Below are positions 45,885-57,579 of a stretch of DNA of 64,000 nt, in pieces. The DNA lies in contig NC_063168.1 of NCBI RefSeq assembly GCF_023159225.1, positions 57,453,398 to 57,517,397 of the forward strand, in the 5' to 3' direction. Numbering within the stretch: position 1 is the first letter of the stretch; every line of letters begins with the position of its first letter. The translations under genes and the position numbers were made by a program. This DNA comes from Perognathus longimembris pacificus (taxonomy: Eukaryota; Chordata; Mammalia; Rodentia; Heteromyidae). Below the pieces are notes generated by a model. The model was not told the origin of the DNA. It saw nothing but the letters and a program-made list of their open reading frames with translations, and made no database searches.

Positions 45885-47580
45885 TAGAAATGAAGGAGCT
45901 TATCCTCCCTCAAGTCAGTCTACTTGACTCCTCCCCTTGATCTCTTCCCATAGCCCTTCCCCCGCCCCTCACTCAGAGTTTTTCTTGAAACTTTGGTGAG
46001 GGACTGCCTGGCTGGCAGGGGAAAGACTCCAAAAGCTCCGGGGATCAGTGAACAGAAGCAAAGCCTGTCAGTCATAGCAGTGGAAAGATGCAGGAGAGTT
46101 GACTCATTGCAAAACGAGTCCAGGCTCAACCACAATCCCGCTCCCCTCCTTCTTCATTCTTTCTTTCAGAGCAGGATTTCTCAACTTCAGCCTGACTAAT
46201 GTTTGAGGTCGACAATTTCTTGTTGGGAGAGGTCATTTTTGTGCTCTGTAGGATGTTGAGTCTCATTTCTGGCCCCTATTCATATGCAACATGAGCACTC
46301 CCCTCTAGACATAGACAAACGGCTCCTGTGATGGCAACTCTTCTTTGGCTAACAACCACTGCTTTATAGTGACTAGCACTATGCCCCATCCACCCCCCCC
46401 CCCCCCCCACACACACACAGACTGAGGGACTTTCCAGGGATTTAGTACTAAACCTAGGACAGACAGGGCAAACTGGGATGCCGATCACCCTACAAATGAA
46501 GGCTCATCTCCTGTTTACATTGAGGCTATGCTAGAAGAGGGGCTGCATTGACTGCATGGCCATACAGGCAGTCTTTTTCTCCAGGTTTTTGCACTTCTAA
46601 GCTTAGCCCGTCTGCGTAATGTTTCCTTCCTCCCTGAATGCGGCCAGCCAGAGGCGCAGTGGAAGTATTCTGCTGTAGAAAGGACGGCTGGATGACTATG
46701 AGCTGCTTTGAAAGAAGACCAAAGTGAATGCTGGTGGGAAGAGCTGGAATCGTGTAAGACTAGCGAGAGACCATTGGTGCTGCTTGAGTAGCCAGTGCTT
46801 GTGTGTGTGTTTATAGGAGGAGTGAATAGGCACTGGGTTAGTGAAAGTTTTCAACTTCGTGGTAACATGATCTAAGCCTCTGTGTGGGGTGTGTATTTTT
46901 TTTTATGAACTTGGCATTTGAGACATTTTTATGAATTACTTTTCAAGGGCATGTCTGACAACTTTTCAAGGGCATTTTGCTGAGGGAAAGAAATCAAAGC
47001 AAACTCAAACGTGGTGTTCTACCAAATTTATGTGTGCTGTGAGGTTGAGAATACTTGCAATACTTGTAAGTATTTTGGTTCTTTGTAAATTCGTAAGGCA
47101 CTTCCAGGAGAACATTGGTTCTTCAGGTTTTAGATCTTAGAGTTTGCAGTATGGAAAATGGAGTTCTTGGGGCCATGGGGTAATGCGCTGATGTCAAATA
47201 TTGAGATTTGAACCAGATCTGTGACTCAGCCCCCTCATGACTGTACCAGGTTGTGAGAGAATGGATTTTGCATGCTGGTGCTGAGGTATAATGGCAATTG
47301 TATATGGGGAGTGGGTGAATCAGCCCCATCAGCAGAGGCTGGCAATGATTTGTCCTCTTCTTTGTCTGGCAGCAAGTGGGAGGATGAAGCAGATTCCATG
47401 ATGGCAGTGCCCAAGAAATACTGTCACCTGACACCAAAGCATTGGCCTTAGTGATAATCTGCATGCACTTTGATATGTTGTGTAGAGAGTGTGAGTTGCT
47501 GTGTGTGATCATTTGCATTTTCCTGGATTATGTAAACCACTGGCTTTTGCCAAGAACTGTCTGTGCCCCAAAGCTCTGAG
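45885..47580. other. XDH 5' flank, no recognised gene
   Basis: Besides the C/CA microsatellite nothing was recognised. Confidence 0.4.
46389..46420. repeat. (C)n(CA)n microsatellite
   Basis: A C run of about 20 followed by CA units. Confidence 0.9.
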
Positions 47581-47589
47581 CTGGTTCTC

Positions 47590-47711
47590 TCCTATTGGCC
47601 AACTTCATTGCATTTTATTGGGAGGCGTTTCTTTCAAGTTGCAAAGCAGTGATAACAACCCCTGTCTCTTAGGAGTGAGGAGCCTGGAGTTCAGGGATTC
47701 CATCAGTGACA
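47590..47711 (+). promoter_or_regulatory. XDH: presumed XDH promoter and 5'UTR
   Basis: The region just upstream of the start codon has an inverted CCAAT box (ATTGG, 47594-47598) and no clear TATA box at a usual distance. The ATG follows AGTGACA, a moderate Kozak context (A at -3). The transcription start cannot be fixed from sequence. Confidence 0.35.
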
Positions 47712-47753
47712 ATGACAGCAGACGAATTGGTTTTCTTTGTGAATGGCAAAAAG
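47712..47753 (+). CDS. XDH: XDH exon 1 coding part
   Basis: Codes for MTADELVFFVNGKK and ends at a consensus donor GTAAGTG. The ATG is chosen because it starts the known N-terminus of the family. Confidence 0.95.
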
Positions 47754-49130
47754 GTAAGTGGATACAAGACCTTGGAGTTCCCCATCCCTGGGAAGGGCTG
47801 TGTGTCCTCTGGAAAAGGTATGTTTTAGTGTTCTTTCTGCCTCTCCCCTCACACTGTTCTCATTTCTCCCTGTCACTCCAGAGGTGTTGCTTCATTTTGG
47901 TAAACACTGGGGCGAGACGTTTCCAGGGTTATAGCACAGGAAGAAAAAGAAGGTGGGAAGCAAGGAGAGAGGTTTCAGTGAGGTGATTAAAAACCTCTGG
48001 AGTAGTGGACAGGTGGACACAGAGGGAGAAGGAGGGAAAGATAGGAAGTCATCTGCTACACCTCCATGTCCGCTAAATCAAATATTGCCTACTGCTTTGA
48101 TGGCTCTCTTGCCTAAGGGGTGGGGGGAACTATGTTACCATTACTAACAGGCCGTAAGGTGTACAGAGCCTTTGATTGGGGTGTATTTATGTGAACAAGG
48201 GTAACAGCTAGTCCTGATTTATTGTGTGGGAACACATACTGACATCTTGTGGCAAGCCCCTGTGTTTTCCACAAATAACCCTCCTCTCCAGTCCTAGTTA
48301 TATGCACTGCAAATATTTTACCTACTTAGATGAATGTTATTGGTGCTCAGGGATGTAGGGAAGGTAGGACAGGCTTCATAGATCCCTGGGCACTGCAAAG
48401 GTGAAAGTTTTTGTAACTTCAAGGCAGAAGCAGGGAGAGAGCAAGACCATTGCATTTTCTCCATCTCTGCTTGTTTTCCCTGTGCACAGCACTCATGAGT
48501 AAATCACCTCTCTACTTAAGAATGGAAAGGGTCACAAAGGAGTGACCACAGCTTCCCATTCTAACTGTCCACAGGGACATGTGTTATAAAATAGAGTGAT
48601 TTTTAAAGAAATTTTCAAGTAATGTGCTGGTTGTTGAGTTCATTTTTAGTATTAGCATTGGAGGACATTGGGGTTCATTGTTACCTTTCTGAGATGCTTC
48701 TTTTCAGGCTGGCATCATGAGAGAGGGCAAAGCTTCCAAGCTGGTGTTTGCAAGATTTTTACTCCTAACATCGTAAATGTCTTTTGCATTCAGCAGTTAC
48801 ATCATAGAGATGTAAGAAATGCCTGTGAACATAGCTTTTCTAGACATACTGCTCAGACAAAGACAACTTCCCCTGGGACATTTGTAAGTGGTTTTAGCAG
48901 TGAGCTAGCAGTGACTTCCAAAACCACGTCTTACTCTAAGGTTTTGGTAAGGATGAAGCTATCAATTTATGAAAGTAAAAGCTCATGTTTTTTCTTTTGG
49001 TCTAGGCTTGGTATTATTTTCTGGACCTAGGAAGGAACATTTGATAGTAAATTGATTGGTAAAAAAATCTTTACCCTTAAATTTTATTTGCATTTAGGAA
49101 AGGTATTTTAAATTCTTAGAGGGTATCATT
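47754..49130. other. XDH intron 1, left part
   Basis: No repeat family or exon recognised. Confidence 0.4.
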
Positions 49131-49149
49131 TCATCAAACTCTATTCATT

Positions 49150-49393
49150 CTTTTTTGTTTGCCTGGTCCTGGGGCTTGAACTCAGAGCCTGGATTCTGTT
49201 CCTAAGTTTCTCTGTACTCAAGGCTAGCACTCTACCACTTGAGCCACAGTGCCACTGTCAGCTTTTTCTGAGTAGTTTATTGAAGATAAGAGTCTCACAG
49301 ACTCTCCTGCTGGGGCTGGCTCTGAACCATGATTCTCAGATCTCAGCCTCTTAAGCAGCTTCGATTACAGACATGAGCCACCAGAGCCCAGCC
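49150..49393 (-). mobile_element. B1-ID composite SINE with TSD
   Basis: GGTCCTGGGGCTTGAACTCA, TACCACTTGAGCCACAGTGC, GAAGATAAGAGTCTCACAGA. Flanked by TCAAACTCTATTCATT (49134-49149) and TCAAATTCTATTATTT (49394-49409). Confidence 0.85.
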
Positions 49394-49550
49394 TCAAATT
49401 CTATTATTTCTGGGAGCATCTACTGCCAGATTGTGGTGGTTTGCTATTTATAAAGATAGAGGCTCTTGAGAAAATGCTGAAAAGAGGAATTGCAGAGAGT
49501 GGTCTTGCAGAATAAGGATGGGAAAACAGTGCTAATAAAACAGGACCCAG

Positions 49551-49753
49551 GCTGGGAGTGTGGCTTAGTGGTAGAGTGCTTGCCTAGCATGCATGAAGCC
49601 CTGGGTTCGATTCCTCAATACCACATACACAGAAAAAGCCAGAAGTGGTGCTGTGGCTCAAGTGGTAGAGTGCTAGCCTTGAGCAAAAAAGAAACTAGGG
49701 ACAGTGCCCAGGCCCTGAGTTCAAGCCTTAAGTCTGGCAAAAAAAAAAAAAAA
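49551..49753 (+). mobile_element. ID-dimer SINE with TSD
   Basis: GCTGGGAGTGTGGCTTAGTG start, CTGGGTTCGATTCCTCAATA B box, second monomer, A tail. Flanked by AGGACCCAG at 49542-49550 and 49754-49762. Confidence 0.85.
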
Positions 49754-49762
49754 AGGACCCAG

Positions 49763-50829
49763 TGAGGGATTCCTGGACAAATAAAGGCAGCTCTGTTTCT
49801 TTTCTAGCCTCAAGATGTTTTAGAACTTTTGTTTTAGATATTGTGCAAAGATATTCCTAAAGAGGCAGTGGAAACATGGTGACTTATTCTTAACCGGAAG
49901 TCTTTTGCTCCTCTGCTTTTCTTCACTGCTAAGGCTTTTGTCTGTCTCCCCTAGAGTTGCCCAGACACCAATTGCCGAACTCCTATGGGGCAACATGGGA
50001 GGTTGGGCCTTGGTGACTAAGGGGAACTGCTGCCCCAGATTTTGTGATTTTGTAATGTTAATCCTTTTTGGTGGTGGTGGTGGGGTGGGGGCGGCCAGAT
50101 TCTAGCTTTTTAAGCTGTCAGCTTGTTTAGTGGAGATTGTGATTCATGGAGGATTCTGGCAAGATTTGCTATGAAGGATATAAGGAGTGAACCACCTGCC
50201 ACCCCCGCGGTCCCCCCCCCCCCCTGCCCCAGGAGCAAATGTAGCTAGAGAGGACTCACAATGACTTTCACTTAACTTACTTTCATGGTCAGCATCTGTT
50301 AGTCTCCTTCAGAGACTGAAGGCAGGTGAATGCCATCTAGGAGACTAGGCTTTAGGAGTCATTTGCCATTGGGAGCCTATGGGACAGATGATAGGTGAAT
50401 TATGATTAGGTAGTTTTTTATTCCTAGTATATTTCACAGATACCCTGCTTAGTGCAATACTTTGTAGGCCAGCACCTGGTACGTAGTAAGAGCCTCTTAA
50501 TGTGAACATTGAGAAGACTTGATTACTTGTAGGGGAAAGGCCTTATTGCTTTGGTCAGCCTGAACAGTAGGTATAACACCTACATTTCTTGCCTCACCAA
50601 GGCAGAATTTTAGGCTTTAAGGGTGTGATATGAGCATGTACCTAATTTAGTTCTGGTTCATATGTTCATTCTTATGGGATTGGCAAGGAAAAGACCTGTT
50701 TCTCTTGATCTATTTAGTATATTCCCATGCACTACAAGTTCTTGAGTGAGGCCTTGTCTGGTGAAATCAATTGCAAAAGGACGGTTAACCATACCTATGA
50801 TGTGTTTTCCTTTCTTTCTTTTTTGGTAG
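49763..50829. other. XDH intron 1, right part
   Basis: A G-rich patch (50071-50093) and a C run (50212-50225); otherwise nothing recognised. Confidence 0.4.
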
Positions 50830-50887
50830 GTGGTGGAGAAAGATGCAGATCCAGAAACAACCCTTCTGGTCTATCTGAGGAGAAAGT
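50830..50887 (+). CDS. XDH: XDH exon 2
   Basis: VVEKDADPETTLLVYLRRK plus the first base of a Leu codon. The acceptor is TTGGTAG after a pyrimidine tract. The donor is GTATCC, weaker than consensus. 58 nt. Confidence 0.93.
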
Positions 50888-51411
50888 GTATCCTGACTTT
50901 GGAGTAAGAGTGAGACTTGTCCTCCTGGCCAGCACTGGGTAGTAATCTGGACACTTGTATGTTAACTGCAACTATGACATTCAGAAGTTGTGTGACTTTG
51001 TGTGACCTTGGACAGTTCCTGGGTTCTAAGAGCCCAGCAATCCCACAAGATTATGAGCACTTGAAAAAACCTTCATTAGCCTTAGTGGCTTCATGATCAC
51101 TCTCCTGTGGGCTCTTCCTTAGGTGATATTTGCTGGATATACAAGTGGCTCATCTAGGGAACATACCCAGCTCTCACTAGGAGTAGGAAAACAAGGGAAG
51201 GAGTGTCCATTGGGAAAGGATGCCTGCAATGGGAATTGTTTAGAGGCCCTGTTCATTGTAACAAGGACAGGCCTGGGGGTCATTGAAAGCAGGGGACTCA
51301 GGGCATCTTGGGATGCTCTTCACATTGCAACGAGGGCTTCTGTAAAATCCCCTATACCTTTTATCCTTTCAGTAGTATTCTGAGACTCTGGATCCAAATC
51401 AACAAAAAAAA

Positions 51412-51560
51412 TAATAGGAGCTGATATTTAATTAGCACTTTTTATGCACAGGCAGAGTTCACAGTGGTTTGCTTAACTGATTGCACCTCATCCCCATGGC
51501 AGTCCCATGGGAGTGAACACATCCATCCCCTTGGCAGAGAGCAGTGGCAGTGAGGCCTGC
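51412..51560 (-). repeat. MIR fragment
   Basis: GCTGATATTTAATTAGCACT and TTTATGCACAGGCAGAGTTC resemble the reverse complement of the MIR 3' half. Confidence 0.4.
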
Positions 51561-51788
51561 ACCTGTGAAGGGACCAGCCTGTCACTGGTGTATTCTGGGT
51601 CAGTGGTGACAGGGCCTAGACCGAAGCCTAGAGCCATGACTTGACCTCTCACCTTGCCTAAACTCCCAGAGGTCTGTTGTCAAGACTAAGCTTATTCTGA
51701 TGCCTTTCATAAGAATTGGGTCCTTTTCCTTGAGGGATAACTGTGACTTTCTCCATAAAGAATTGTTTGACGCAGAACTGTGCCTGGA

Positions 51789-51969
51789 GGCTGGGGATAT
51801 GGCCTAGTGGCAAGAGTGCTTGCCTCCTATACATGAAGTTCGATTCCCCAGCACCACATAGACAGAAAATGGCCAGAAGTGGCACTGCGGCTCAAGTGGC
51901 AGAGTGCTAGCCTTGAGCAAAAAGAAGCCAGGGACAGTGCTCAGGCCCTGAGTCCAAGGCCCAGGACTG

Positions 51970-51999
<30 letters not shown>
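51789..51999 (+). mobile_element. ID-dimer SINE with TSD and long A tail
   Basis: GGCTGGGGATATGGCCTAGT start, GTTCGATTCCCCAGCACC B box, an A run of about 28. Flanked by a perfect 15-bp AGAACTGTGCCTGGA at 51774-51788 and 52000-52014. A short deletion removes part of the first monomer before the B box. Confidence 0.92.
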
Positions 52000-52006
<7 letters not shown>

Positions 52007-52255
52007 TGCCTGGATCCTGGGTCTTACCCCCGGCCTCTGACCTCCCATAGTCAGCATGGATGTTGGCTTGGTGTGGGCATGTCTGGAGGCTCAGAGCAGA
52101 TGACTCTGCCTCATTTTTGTAACAGAAGACTCTTAGGGAGAACCGGGAGACCGCAAGGGACTCCATTTCTACCTCATCTACCTGGATGTCGGGGAAGAAC
52201 AATTTTCAGAGGCTATTGATATAAGTTTGGGTTTTCCAATAGTTTCAGTTCTGTG

Positions 52256-52393
52256 CTTTTTTGTTTTGTCTCATTCTGTAGCCCATACTAGTCATGAATT
52301 CATTGTACTGCCCAGGCTGTCCTAGAAAACCAACCCTCCTGCTGCAATCTCTAGATTGCTGGGATTAGAGGTGTATGTACCTATGCCTGGCAC
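52256..52393 (-). repeat. B1-like SINE
   Basis: TCTGTAGCCCATACTAGTCA, TGCCCAGGCTGTCCTAGA, GATTGCTGGGATTAGAGGTG. Confidence 0.65.
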
Positions 52394-52858
52394 TCACTTT
52401 TAGTTTTAAAGGCCCAGAAACCAGAGAAGTTCCTTGGAGCAGCGGATTGTTTTAAGGGCCAAGGCTGAAGTGGAATCTGAAACTGAAAGTTGGCATGTGT
52501 ATTAAAGTCTTTACTTTTTACTGTAGTCTGTGCTAAGGTTTTATCTGGAGGAATTAGAGAAAAGATACCAACCTTGACTCTATCTTGCCTTCTAGAAAGA
52601 TCCTCAGGCTGGGAGCATAGATTGTTCTGCAGCCTGTCTGCATGCACCTTCCAGGTGTCCAAACTGCCGAGAACTAACTACATGTGTCCTGACCAGTGGA
52701 GAAGATAGCTCAGGACCTAGGAAGCCCACTTTAGTGGCAAACATAGAAGAAGGGGTGGCACCAGATTGGGGTACATGCCAAATCTAGAGTCAGGTGACTA
52801 TGTTGGTGCCCTGACATGCAAATTAATATCTGTGAAGTTCATGTTACAGCTTGGGTCT

Positions 52859-53110
52859 TGTTTTTATTTTTTATTTTTTTTGATGCCAATAGTAGGGCAT
52901 GAGTTTAGGGCCTGGGTACTGCCTTGTAGCTTTTTTGCTCAAGACTTGTGTTTTACTACTTGAGCGATAGCTGCACTTCTGACTTTTTGGTGATTAATTG
53001 GAGATAGAGAGTCTTGTGGACTTTTCTGTCCAGGTTGGCTTCAAACCATGATCCTAGGATCTCAGCCTCCTAAGTATCTAGGATTATAGGCACAAGCTGC
53101 AGGCTCTCAG
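52859..53110 (-). repeat. B1-ID composite SINE
   Basis: T-rich tail, GGCATGAGTTTAGGGCCTGG, TACTACTTGAGCGATAGCTG, GGTGATTAATTGGAGATAGA, CTAAGTATCTAGGATTATAG. Confidence 0.8.
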
Positions 53111-53723
53111 CTTTTGTTTCCTTTTTTAATCTGTGGGGAAGTAATATCTGCTGTCTTACTTGCTAACTGAATATTCTAGAGAACAAAGGTATACATGAAC
53201 ATAACTGCTTTTCAACTGTAAGGTACTGCATTATTGTTAATAATGGTGGATTTTGTCTTGAAAAAAAAATGAAGGCTGTGGCCAGATGAGAATAAGCTTA
53301 GTCTCTTGCTTCTGCAGAAAGGCCTGGAGGAAGGAGAGGCTTCCAGACCTTCAGGAAATCAGCAACAAAGCCTGTGTGTCTCAGGGAGGAGGGCCTTGTA
53401 ATTGCTGTTACCTGGAATAGCCTACTAGTTAGCAGAGTAACAGATTATCCTTCCCCAGTATGTCTAAGAGCTGGGCCCCACACTGCTTCCTGACCTCCAA
53501 AAATGTTTTAATTTCCCCTTGTACATATTGTGTGCTAGCTGTTCAAAGGCCTTTAATCCAGCTCCAATTCTGGTTTCTGGGGCTTTCTCAGCTTGATAGG
53601 TTCAGGGTGAAATTCTGGGATCCAGTGAGTCCCAGACAGATCATTAACTTGCCTCTGTGGTGTCAATATGTATCTACTCACTCAACTGCTCAGACTTGGA
53701 GATGTGTGATTTACTTGCCAGGT

Positions 53724-54122
53724 AAAACCACACCTAGTGGACCACAACCCCAAGAACAGTCTTCATAGGATGGCACGTCATAGAATGGTAGCTCTATTCC
53801 AATCTTTTTGGGTGTGAGCCTGAGCCATGAGCAGAATGGAAGAGTCAACCCACAGGGCTCTGCCCAGGCATTCCTGGAACCCCACGGCTTCTTTTTCCTT
53901 GTTCCTGTTCCTTAACTTGTGGAAAACCACACCCAGTGGACTACAACCCCAAGAGAAGTCTTCATAGGATGGCACTTCATAGGATGGTAGCTCTGTTCCT
54001 ATCTTCTTGGGTGTGAGCCTAAGCCATGAGCAGAATGGGAGAGTCGACCCACAGGGCTCTGCCCAGGCATTCCTGGAAACCCAACAGCTTCTTTTTCCTT
54101 GTTCCTGTTCCTTAACTTGTGG
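53724..54122. repeat. 199/200-bp tandem duplication in XDH intron 2
   Basis: Copy 1 (53724-53922) and copy 2 (53923-54122) both begin AAAACCACACC and end TTCCTTAACTTGTGG. I count about 14-15 differences, roughly 93% identity. Copy 2 supplies the pyrimidine tract of the exon 3 acceptor. The reverse-strand 154-codon frame over it simply shows the repeat. Confidence 0.95.
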
Positions 54123-54130
54123 CTGCTCAG

Positions 54131-54227
54131 TGGGACTGAGTGGAACGAAGCTCGGCTGTGGAGAAGGGGGCTGCGGGGCGTGCACGGTGATGCTCTCCAA
54201 GTATGATCGTCTCCAAAACAAGATCAT
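54131..54227 (+). CDS. XDH: XDH exon 3 (first FeS cluster loop)
   Basis: [20 protein letters not shown] then [11 protein letters not shown], carrying C43, C48 and C51. It ends with the first two bases of codon 66, which the next exon completes as ATT (Ile) where human and mouse, as I recall, have Val. The donor is GTATCC. A 200-bp tandem duplication ends 8 bp upstream of the exon. 97 nt. Confidence 0.93.
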
Positions 54228-54439
54228 GTATCCTTTACCCACTCACTGCCTGTGACCCATGCAAGGGTGATGGATGTAGGGTCAACTGTAGGATGTAGGA
54301 CTGAGTGTGTTAGTGTATATGTGTATGTGTATGCAGGTGGGTGAGACCTTGTGTTTCTGAGCAGGCTCAGACCATGAACAGACCTCTTGGCTGGTGTTGT
54401 TCTGGCTTCTGAATCAATAAATATTCAATTCTTATCTGT

Positions 54440-54860
54440 GAATAAAATGACCTTTCTAAAACTCTAGGCTAACATCATACCCATAGACCCTTCACTAGCT
54501 CTTCATGACTCCCAGGGTAGAGCCTGGTCTCCATCACAGTGCACTCCTACTTTTGTCTCCAGTCTTCTCTCTTATGTGTGCAATTCTCTTTTCAAGCTGA
54601 GACAATGGGGAGCTACCAGGGCCCCAGGCCCACTCATTCGGTGATCGTGCCATGTTGTTTTCCAAGTCTTGAGTGTCTTCTCCTCCAGGACTTTTCTACC
54701 TCCGTAATTCTTACCAGCCCTTTAGGATTGGATCCAAACATCACCTACTCCAGAAAGTCCTCTTTGATTCCCCAAGACTAGATTAAGGGGCCTCTTGTTT
54801 ATGTAGACTTCATAGTGCTCCCCTGCACAGTCCTATTGAAGTACTAGAAATGAGACTTTT
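54440..54860 (+). repeat. L2 3' end
   Basis: TTCTAAAACTCTAGGCTAAC, TTCACTAGCTCTTCATGACT, CAGGGTAGAGCCTGGTCTCC, AGAAAGTCCTCTTTGATTCC follow the L2 order. Confidence 0.6.
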
Positions 54861-54864
54861 ACAT

Positions 54865-55508
54865 AGCATCTTGACACCTGATTCTCTTTTCCGGGGTTGA
54901 CATTTTCCTTCTATTTCCTAGCTTTTTGAAGAACAGTCACATGGGTGACAGTCAGTGATGTCAGTTGAATCTGTGGAGTAGCCACTGAAGTCACAGGTCA
55001 TGGGTTGGGGGAGGTAAGGAAACTCTAGCTACTAGGTTTGGAGTCTCATGTTCCCCTCCTTTCTCTACAAGGAGATGGGAGAACAGAGCAGGCGGTGAAT
55101 GCAGGGAGACAAAAGTGATCAGAGGGTCTGACCCTGGGGAGACTAAGGAAGGACCCTGTAGAGAAAGGCACATGCTCCAACGATACAATCTTCTAGAATT
55201 TTCTTCTCTATAACCTCTAGGATTGGGTTGAGAAAGAAACACCTAAAAGTGAGCCCAGTGTCTTGCTCCAGCTTTGAGATTGAGTGCACATTGAGGATGA
55301 ACTGGCCCTATAGGACTGTAAAAGAACTCAACCTCATCTGGGGAAAGCTTCTCTTGTCTCTTATTCAGTCTTAGAAGCAAGGCAAGAACTCTAGAAGAAT
55401 CAATGATGTAACATAGAGTGAAGAGATATATTGGAGTCAGAGTCTCCAGCCCTAAACTACTTTGATATCTCAAGTAGACAATGCGATGACCTTAATCTGG
55501 GGTTTTAG
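54865..55508. other. XDH intron 3, right part
   Basis: Nothing recognised. Confidence 0.4.
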
Positions 55509-55617
55509 TCACTTTTCTGCCAATGCCTGCCTGACCCCCATCTGCTCCTTGCATCATGTTGCTGTGACGACGGTGGAAGGCATAGGAAGCACCAAGACGA
55601 GGCTGCATCCTGTGCAG
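55509..55617 (+). CDS. XDH: XDH exon 4
   Basis: [20 protein letters not shown] then [16 protein letters not shown], with C73 as the fourth ligand of the first cluster. Acceptor GGTTTTAG, donor GTAAGC. The GSTKTRL spacing matches the human rather than the one-residue-shorter mouse form I remember. 109 nt. Confidence 0.95.
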
Positions 55618-56690
55618 GTAAGCAGAGAAGGACCTGTGTTCCTGAGGCCAGGGCCTTTTTGCAGTGAGATTCATGCCAAGGCTACAGACTTGATTGGGGT
55701 TGTTGGTTTCACTGCCCGAGAAAAGGAGCCATCTTCCCATCTTCTCTGGGAATTGTGAGATAGAAAGGGTTAAAATACCCAAGCCTAGAGCTCTCCCCAC
55801 TTTCCCGATCCCGTGGCTATGGTGGTGTTACATTGTGTGAATCTGGTGGTGAGGGGAATCCAGATGCTCTAGAACTGGGAGAATGGGAATACACACTTTG
55901 TTTCTGAAAGTGCCAAGCTGCCCACATTCTGGATTCCAAATTCTCCATGCCCTGTGGTAAAAACTCATCTAATGCTGGTTCCTCGAATGGTCCTTTCAGT
56001 TGCATCCCTCACCTCCCACTCACAGACAGTATAGTATGACTGTGGACTTCTAGGCTTCTACCCTCACTGGAATGGTGGTTGGCAAGTGCTAAACAAGGGA
56101 ATACAAACCTATGAGTGCCTGATCAAGCTTGTCTCCCTGATGGAACCAGACCACTGGAATGAACTTGGAGGAGAGCAGGCAATCATCACAAAGGTTTCGT
56201 GGAAACAACCTGGATGATCTTAGGCCAGGTGGAAACTGGTGGAAGCAGAGCACTGTGGGAAAGGAAGGCTGTGGTTTTGTTTGAGGGACGCTGTGATAAA
56301 GACTCTCTGGGAGATCATATGCACAGAAGGTTTTAGAGTTAAGCCCATCTGAAAGGAAATGTCCTTCAGGGGATTGTACCTTCCTTCCTTCTTTGGGCAT
56401 CTGTCATGACATTAAGGAGCTGGGGCCTCCAGTTGAGCAAGTTAGTACTATTCCTTGGGAAACATCTGGGGCCAGGCTATGAAGTCAGAAAAGGGTGGAG
56501 GTGACATTGTTTTGCTTCTTAGGCAGGAAAAGGGGACATTACTAAACTTGTTCAACCTGCAGTAAGCATGAGAAAGTTAAGTACCTGTCATTTTCTTTGA
56601 AATGACTAGGGGAAAGAAAAAATTAAGAGTGGAAACACAAGGATTGCATCTGTATAATTGGCCTAAACCCCATGCTTCCCAATGGTATAG
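55618..56690. other. XDH intron 4, left part
   Basis: Nothing recognised. Confidence 0.4.
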
Positions 56691-56694
56691 GCTT

Positions 56695-57118
56695 TTCCTC
56701 TTTTTATTAAGACATCATCCAGCTCTGTAATTTTATTCAACATTTTATAGTTTTCACAGTCTTAATTTTGCACTGCTATGGCCAAATTCATTTCCAAGAA
56801 TTTTATTCTTTTTGATGCTGTTATAAATGGAATTTTCAATTTTTATTGGCATAAAATAATTGTACAATGGGATTTCATATTGTACTATTCACAGACCTGT
56901 TACTTTGATCAAACGAATCCCATTCATATTGCTGTTTGTTAACCCCCTCTTCCCCTTAAGCAGTTTTGAGTGTGTCTCATTATGCTATTTTCACATGTAT
57001 GTTTATACAATATATTTTTATCATATTCAACCCCTCAATCATCCTTTCCTTTTCCTTCTCCCTTTCATGGCTCCCCTTAACAAACAAACCTGCCCCCTTT
57101 TTACATTAATCAGACCTT
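56695..57118 (-). repeat. L1 ORF2/3'UTR fragments, antisense
   Basis: CAAGAATTTTATTCTTTTTG and ATGCTGTTATAAATGGAATT are the reverse complement of an L1 ORF2 segment. From 56840, AATAATTGTACAATGGGATT and a pyrimidine-rich stretch match an antisense L1 3'UTR. Confidence 0.65.
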
Positions 57119-57579
57119 AAGTCTTGATGCACTGGTCTCTGGCCTCAGAACCTTTCTTCTCCACCTTCACATTCTGCCTAGGTGAATTTAGCACTGCCTA
57201 CCTGCAAGTAGCACACATTATTGGTATCTTCAGCTTTGACTTCTCAGAAGTTAGACTCATTTCCAAATGCCTACTTGACTTCACTACATACATGTCTAAT
57301 CTTACCAAAACCTCATTTGTTCTCTGACTTCTTCCTTCTCTAGTCTTGCTCCACTCAAGTCAATGATAAAACCATTTACCTATTGCTCAAGACAAAAACT
57401 GTGGCCTCACTTTTGGGTCTTTTTCTCTAATACTACACCTGATCTATCCAGAAAATAAGGTCTACTGCATCACCCAAACCTACAACACCTTCACTCTCCA
57501 TTTACATTATTGCTCTGTGGTCCAAGACATCCTCCTTTTTTGCTCAGTCTATTACAATGTACTGATGTCCCGTTCTGAC

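Noticed and set aside
47501..47986. 161-codon frame on + over XDH exon 1
   Set aside because: It is in a different frame from the recognised MTADELVFF start and reads through the splice donor; a chance frame.
53778..54242. 154-codon frame on - with an internal repeat
   Set aside because: It is the reverse strand of the intronic tandem duplication and XDH exon 3.
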